A stretch of DNA of 64,000 nucleotides from an uncultured Paracoccaceae bacterium (GTDB lineage: Bacteria > Pseudomonadota > Alphaproteobacteria > Rhodobacterales > Rhodobacteraceae): positions 1 through 64,000 of the forward strand of contig CAJXWO010000008.1 in assembly GCA_913062865.1 (NCBI GenBank). The letters are read 5' to 3'. This document shows, one piece after another, positions 60,199 through 64,000 of the stretch. Each line of letters opens with the position of its first letter. The first letter of the stretch is position 1. The position numbers and the translations under genes are program-made. The notes beneath the pieces were generated by a model. That model made no database searches. It was not told the origin of the DNA and was given only the letters and a program-made list of their open reading frames with translations.

Positions 60199-61395
60199 TC
60201 AACCGGTCTGCCCTGCCCCGCAGGCGGCCAACCGCGCCGCGGCCCGGGCGATCACCCTTTCCTCGTCCGTGGGCAGAACCATAACGCGCACGCGGCTCTG
60301 CTCGGTGCTGATGACCTGCGCATGGGCGGCGTTGCGCGCCGGGTCGATCTCGATCCCCAACCAGCCGGTGCCGCGGCAGACCTCTTCGCGCACACGGGCC
60401 GAGTTCTCTCCGATGCCCGCCGTGAAGACGAGCGCGTCGATCCCGTCGAGCGCGGCGGCGAGCCCGCCCAGCTCGCGCCGGATACGAAAGGTGAAGTAGT
60501 CGATGGCCTCGCGCGCATGCGGATCGTCTGACGCCTCGAGCCTGCGCATGTCGTTCGACACGCCCGACAGCCCCAGCAGCCCCGAGTGCTTGTAGAGCAG
60601 GTCAGAGATCTCGGACGCGCTCAACCCCTCCTGCTCCATGAGGTACAGCATCACACCGGGGTCGAGCTGGCCCACGCGGGTGCCCATGGGCAGACCGTCA
60701 AGCGCGGAAAACCCCATCGACGACGCGATGGACCGCCCGTCGATCATCCCGCACATGGACGCACCGTTGCCCAGATGCGCGACGATCACGCGACCCTTGG
60801 CGATCTGCGGCGCGATGCGGGCCAGCTCACCCGCGATGTAGTCGTAGCTCAGCCCGTGGAAGCCATACCGCCGCACGCCCTTGTCGTAATAGGCGCGCGG
60901 CAGGGCAAAGACATCGTTCACGAACGGGTGGTTTCGGTGGAAGGCCGTGTCGAAGCACGCCACCTGCCGTGCCTTGGCAAAGGCGGCCTGCGCGGCACGA
61001 ATGCCCGACAGGTTGTGCGGCTGGTGCAGCGGGGCGAAGGGGCTCAGGCGTTCGAGCGCGTCCAGAACATCCGGGGTGACCTCGGTCGGTGCCGCGAACG
61101 CGGGCCCGCCATGGACCACGCGATGGCCCACCACATCGACCCGAGCATCGGGGAAATGCGCAGCAAGGTCGGCGAGGCCTGCGGCCAGTGCGGCGGCATG
61201 GGTCGCGCCCTCGTCCGCGGTCAGCTGGCGACGGGACAGATCCTGTCCCGTCGCGTCATGAAGGTTCAGGACCGCAGCGCCGCCGATCCGGTCGACCAGC
61301 CCGCCCGCCAGCTCTTCGGGCTCGTTCGCCCCGGTCAGGAAGAGCCCGAACTTGAGTGACGAGGAGCCCGCGTTCAGCGTCAGAACGTGGCTCAT
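60199..61395 (-). CDS. ackA: Acetate kinase
   Basis: A 398-residue kinase that interconverts acetyl phosphate and acetate. The family motifs are present: HVLTLNAGSSSLKFGLF, GHRVVHGGPAF, ACFDTAFHRNHPF, HLGNGASMCGMIDGRSIASSMGFSALDGLPMGTR. It overlaps pta by 4 bp and probably works with it in overflow metabolism or in the last step of sulfoacetaldehyde/taurine-type routes. Confidence 0.95.
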   Translation of the reverse strand: MSHVLTLNAGSSSLKFGLFLTGANEPEELAGGLVDRIGGAAVLNLHDATGQDLSRRQLTADEGATHAAALAAGLADLAAHFPDARVDVVGHRVVHGGPAFAAPTEVTPDVLDALERLSPFAPLHQPHNLSGIRAAQAAFAKARQVACFDTAFHRNHPFVNDVFALPRAYYDKGVRRYGFHGLSYDYIAGELARIAPQIAKGRVIVAHLGNGASMCGMIDGRSIASSMGFSALDGLPMGTRVGQLDPGVMLYLMEQEGLSASEISDLLYKHSGLLGLSGVSNDMRRLEASDDPHAREAIDYFTFRIRRELGGLAAALDGIDALVFTAGIGENSARVREEVCRGTGWLGIEIDPARNAAHAQVISTEQSRVRVMVLPTDEERVIARAAARLAACGAGQTG

Positions 61396-62783
61396 GCCGC
61401 ATCCTCTCCCACCCGACGGTGGTGCAGCGCGGCCACCGCGCAGGAGGCCAGCCGTGCCATATCGTCATCGGCGCGGCTGTTGAGGATGATCGGCACCCGC
61501 GCGCCAAGCACAAGGCCCGCGCCCTCGGCGTGCGAGATGTAAGTCAGCTGCTTGGCCAGCATGTTGCCCGCATCGAGGTTCGGCACCACCAGCACCTCGG
61601 CCCGGCCTGCTACTGGCGAGGTGATACCCTTGGTACGGGCCGCGGCCATGTCCACCGCGTTGTCCATCGCCAGGGGGCCGTCGACGAGCCCGCCCTTGAT
61701 CTGGCCGCGCTCGGCCATCTTGGACAGCAGCGCCGCGTCGATGGACGACGGCATCTCGGGGTTCACGGTCTCGGTCGCCGACAAGACGCCCACCTTGGGC
61801 ACCTCGATCCCGAGCGAGATGCCGAGGTCGATGGCGTTCTGCACGATGTGCATCTTGGTCTTCAGATCAGGGGTGATGTTGATCGCCGCGTCCGTGACCA
61901 GGAGCGGATGGGCAAGCCCAGGCACATCCATCACGAAGATATGGGTGAACCGGCGCCCCGCGCGCAGCCCCGTCGCCTTGTCGAGCGTCGGACGCAACAA
62001 CTCATCGGTGTGCAGGTGGCCCTTAATCAACGCGCCCGCCCGGCCCTCGTGGACCAGCTCGACAGACCGGCGCGCGGCGTCGCGGTGATTGGGCAGGTCG
62101 ATGATCTCGACCCCGGTCAAATCGGCGCCCATCGCCTCGGCCACGGCGCGGATCTTGGTCGCGCTGCCCACCAGGATGGGCTCGATCAGGGTATGCGCCC
62201 GGGCCAGGAGCGCCCCGCCCAGCGCGTTCTCTTCTTCGGGGCAGACAACCGCCGTGCGAAGCGCAGGCAGCGGTTCGGCCTTTTGCAGCAGCGCCTCGAA
62301 ATGGCGGTGCCGCTGCACGATCAGCCCGGGCAGGTCGCGCGCATCGTAATGGACCTTCTTGCGCGGTGCCTCGACCACGGCGATGCCGGTGACCACAAGC
62401 GCATCGTCAGCGGCCCGGCGCACCTCGGTCCGCAAGGTCAGGGTACCGTCGCCCGGGGATTTCTCGGTGACGGTGACGCGCGCGATCAGCTCGTCCCCTG
62501 CATGGGCGCGCCCGACGAAGTCGCAGTGCTGCGACCTATAGAGCGTTCCGGCCCCCGGCAGCACATTGCCCAGCACAGCCGAAATCAGCGATCCGATGAA
62601 CATGCCGGGCGCGATGGCCTCGTTCTGGCCATCGCCGTCGCCGTCATGATCGTACAGATGCATCGGGTTGTGGTTGCCCGACACGTTGGCAAAGGCGATC
62701 AGGTCATCCTGCGTGCACAACCTCCGGATCTCCGAGCTGTCGCCCACTTTGAGCTCATCGAATGTGCGGTTTTCGATCATCAT
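61392..62783 (-). CDS. pta: Phosphate acetyltransferase with an N-terminal MaoC hotdog domain
   Basis: A 463-residue fusion. Residues 1-145 form an R-hydratase-like (MaoC) hotdog with the motif DDLIAFANVSGNHNPMHLYDHD. Residues 155-463 are the PTA_PTB domain (ALRTAVVCPEEENALGGALLARAHTLIEPILVG to SATETVNPEMPSSIDAALLSKMAERGQIKGGLVDGPLAMDNAVD). It makes acetyl phosphate from acetyl-CoA. This fusion is known in alphaproteobacteria; what the MaoC part does is unclear. Confidence 0.92.
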   Translation of the reverse strand: MMIENRTFDELKVGDSSEIRRLCTQDDLIAFANVSGNHNPMHLYDHDGDGDGQNEAIAPGMFIGSLISAVLGNVLPGAGTLYRSQHCDFVGRAHAGDELIARVTVTEKSPGDGTLTLRTEVRRAADDALVVTGIAVVEAPRKKVHYDARDLPGLIVQRHRHFEALLQKAEPLPALRTAVVCPEEENALGGALLARAHTLIEPILVGSATKIRAVAEAMGADLTGVEIIDLPNHRDAARRSVELVHEGRAGALIKGHLHTDELLRPTLDKATGLRAGRRFTHIFVMDVPGLAHPLLVTDAAINITPDLKTKMHIVQNAIDLGISLGIEVPKVGVLSATETVNPEMPSSIDAALLSKMAERGQIKGGLVDGPLAMDNAVDMAAARTKGITSPVAGRAEVLVVPNLDAGNMLAKQLTYISHAEGAGLVLGARVPIILNSRADDDMARLASCAVAALHHRRVGEDAA

Positions 62784-62938
62784 CGGTCCGGGTCCTCAAC
62801 GGTTGCCTGCGCGGGGCCATGAAAACGGACCAGCGGGCCCACGGCAAGGGATGACCCCGTGGAAAGCGTTAGACCGGTCCGATGACGCGCCGGTGACAGG
62901 CCGGCCCGTCTTCGAAACCCGGCGCGATGCCGCGCACC

Positions 62939-63169
62939 CTACAGGTAGTAGATGTCGCGAAAAACGTGATGGACGATCTGGTCGCGCCGGATGCCGCGTG
63001 CCTTCAGCTCTGCGTCCGACATCGCGTCAAGTCGCTTGACCTGCTCGATGCGCGAATGGGTTTCGGCGGTCGCGACCAGCGCCCGTCCAAGTGATGCAAA
63101 ACCGCCGGCGATGCGTGCGGCGATACCGTCCAGAAAGGGCCGGGTTTCAGAATGCGTGACATGAGCCAT
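62939..63169 (-). CDS. DUF1127 small protein
   Basis: A 76-residue protein with the YjiS-like C-terminus RIEQVKRLDAMSDAELKARGIRRDQIVHHVFRDIYYL. DUF1127 proteins are short, Arg-rich and can bind RNA. The first 35 residues form an amphipathic helix. The 155-bp gap before pta shows nothing I can name. Confidence 0.85.
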   Translation of the reverse strand: MAHVTHSETRPFLDGIAARIAGGFASLGRALVATAETHSRIEQVKRLDAMSDAELKARGIRRDQIVHHVFRDIYYL

Positions 63170-63259
63170 GTGACCGCTCCGTTTGGATCGTTGGCTCCTC
63201 CCCTGTTCTCAGGATATGTCATGATCGCTGACTTTTCCACGGCGGGGCATGCATAGCCG

Positions 63260-63475
63260 CTATTCGCCACGCTCCACGGACTCGGGCGGCAGACGGCATG
63301 TCAGGGGGTGGCCCGATGACAGGCAGGCCGGGCAGAAGTACCCGCAGCCGGATTTGACCCAAACGGCGCCTGGCGTTGCGACCAGTTCACACCCGCAACC
63401 GTCGCAGCGCAGCGCAGGATACAGCTGAGCAAGACGGTCCGCAGTGATTTCGAAACCGACGGGCCCGCCCGTCAA
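63260..63475 (-). CDS. Small Cys-rich (zinc-ribbon-like) protein
   Basis: A 71-residue protein with Cys pairs CDGCGC, SGCGYFCPAC and a later TC, spaced as in zinc ribbons. I do not recognise a family. It starts 3 bp after the stop of the next gene on the same strand, so they probably form an operon. Confidence 0.6.
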   Translation of the reverse strand: MTGGPVGFEITADRLAQLYPALRCDGCGCELVATPGAVWVKSGCGYFCPACLSSGHPLTCRLPPESVERGE

Positions 63476-63478
63476 GGT

Positions 63479-64000
63479 CTATTCCGCGGCGCGCGACGAC
63501 TGCGGCATCGCCGGCGGCTTCGACGGCGCGCGGCGCCGACGGGTTTTGGGCTTGGCATCCTCTGTCGACGCCTCGGTAGACGGTGTCGCCTTGGCAGGAG
63601 CCTTCGTGGCGGCCGCTTTGCGCTTGGTCGCCTGGGGTTTCGCGGTCGCGGTTTTCTGGGTCGCGCTCTTGGGCGCGGCGGATGTCCCGGCGGCGCCGAC
63701 TGCCGCGCCGGGCTTCGCGGGCTGCGCCTTGGCGGCAGGCACATCGTCAGCGGCGGTCTTTGCGGCAGGGCGGGCGGGTTTGCGCTTGGCAGGTGCCGCC
63801 GCGGTCTTCGGCTTCGCCTTTGCCTCGGGTGCGGCAGGTGTGATTGCGGCAGGGCTCGCGACAATCGGAGAGGTCTCCATCGCGGTGCGGGTCAGCACCT
63901 GCATCACGCGCAGCTGCTGCAGCATGATGTGATTGCCCACCCCCATCGCGCGCAGGGTCATTTGCATCGGCAAGGTCGCGGTCGCGGCGAGAACTGGCAT
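63479..64000 (-). CDS. Ala/Lys/Pro-rich protein, possibly cut by the window edge
   Basis: A 173-residue frame whose ATG is the last three bases of the window (63998-64000), so the true start may lie outside. Residues 1-50 look ordinary and partly helical (LRAMGVGNHIMLQQLRVMQVLTRTAMETSPIVAS). Residues 55-165 are low-complexity, rich in Ala, Lys, Pro and Thr, like histone H1-type or granule-associated tails that bind DNA or polyhydroxyalkanoate. No specific family can be named. Confidence 0.55.
   Translation of the reverse strand: MPVLAATATLPMQMTLRAMGVGNHIMLQQLRVMQVLTRTAMETSPIVASPAAITPAAPEAKAKPKTAAAPAKRKPARPAAKTAADDVPAAKAQPAKPGAAVGAAGTSAAPKSATQKTATAKPQATKRKAAATKAPAKATPSTEASTEDAKPKTRRRRAPSKPPAMPQSSRAAE

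Noticed and set aside
63540-63860. Tandem repeat element near the right edge
   Set aside because: The repetitiveness comes from Ala/Lys/Pro codons of a low-complexity protein, not from a defined DNA repeat unit.
1-64000. tRNA, rRNA, insertion sequence, integrase or phage genes
   Set aside because: I found no cloverleaf-like segment, transposase motif or flanking direct repeats while reading both strands; a covariance or profile search was not possible here.

Overview
The window looks like chromosomal DNA from a GC-rich marine or halotolerant alphaproteobacterium of the Rhodobacteraceae (Roseobacter-type). The reasons are dense operons with ATGA stop/start overlaps, a tripartite TRAP transporter, the ectABC-ask osmolyte operon, an OsmC/rhodanese/NitT-type ABC cluster, a tonB-exbDD-exbB block of the type I associate with roseobacters, and a MaoC-Pta fusion. 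Nearly every base is coding. I see no rRNA, tRNA, CRISPR array, insertion sequence or phage gene.

Layout. (1) 1-515: a C-terminal remnant of a GH42 beta-galactosidase. (2) 515-13945, minus strand: one long catabolic operon, read from right to left: TRAP transporter dctP-dctQ-dctM, an IclR regulator, a FadJ-type bifunctional enzyme, a thiolase, a PimC/PimD-like acyl-CoA dehydrogenase pair, a PaaI thioesterase, a nitronate-monooxygenase-family flavoprotein, an acyl-CoA ligase and, after a gap, a class-2 methyltransferase. It resembles the pimeloyl (dicarboxylate) beta-oxidation operon pimFABCDE with its own transporter. The transporter's dctP carries an in-frame TGA at a Trp position. (3) 14160-20830: an ABC importer of the NitT/TauT type with an OsmC-like protein, an acyl-CoA-dehydrogenase-fold flavoprotein and a two-domain rhodanese, divergent from a TetR regulator, with two palindromic candidate operators between them. 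(4) 20880-23830: modE and modABC with a Mo-box. (5) 23827-34242: a metal region with zur-znuC-znuB divergent from znuA across a clear Zur box. It is followed by a six-gene operon that combines a LolD/FtsX-type ABC pair with DUF4198, NikL-like and ZnuA-like periplasmic proteins, and then by a convergent TonB/ExbD/ExbD/ExbB block in which one ExbD lacks the transmembrane Asp.

(6) 34364-39524: a DUF2478 gene, then the ectABC-ask ectoine operon (minus) ending in a strong terminator, divergent from the MarR regulator ectR, with a perfect 18-bp palindrome at the ectA start region. (7) 39705-43487: an HpaR-like MarR regulator, an FAH-family hydrolase, aroQ, and a WbpM/CapD-type nucleotide-sugar dehydratase. 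(8) 43531-52172: envelope genes, namely a GT39 glycosyltransferase, a GT2 glycosyltransferase with a LABN membrane protein, and tamA-tamB. (9) 52215-55415: the selenium genes mnmH and selD, convergent and overlapping, with SelD fused to an NADH-dehydrogenase-like flavoprotein. (10) 55503-60139: an AttEFGH-like ABC operon with a lipocalin-like CrtC/AttH protein and a PNPOx-like flavoprotein. (11) 60199-64000: pta-ackA, a DUF1127 protein, a small Cys-rich protein and the edge of an Ala/Lys/Pro-rich protein.

The two best candidates for undescribed biology are the hybrid metal operon at 27073-31494 (a lipoprotein-type ABC pair with nickel/zinc-type periplasmic proteins but no ordinary metal permease) and the OsmC/flavoprotein/rhodanese/ABC cluster at 14160-19850. 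All functions are inferred from reading motifs. No database search was run.
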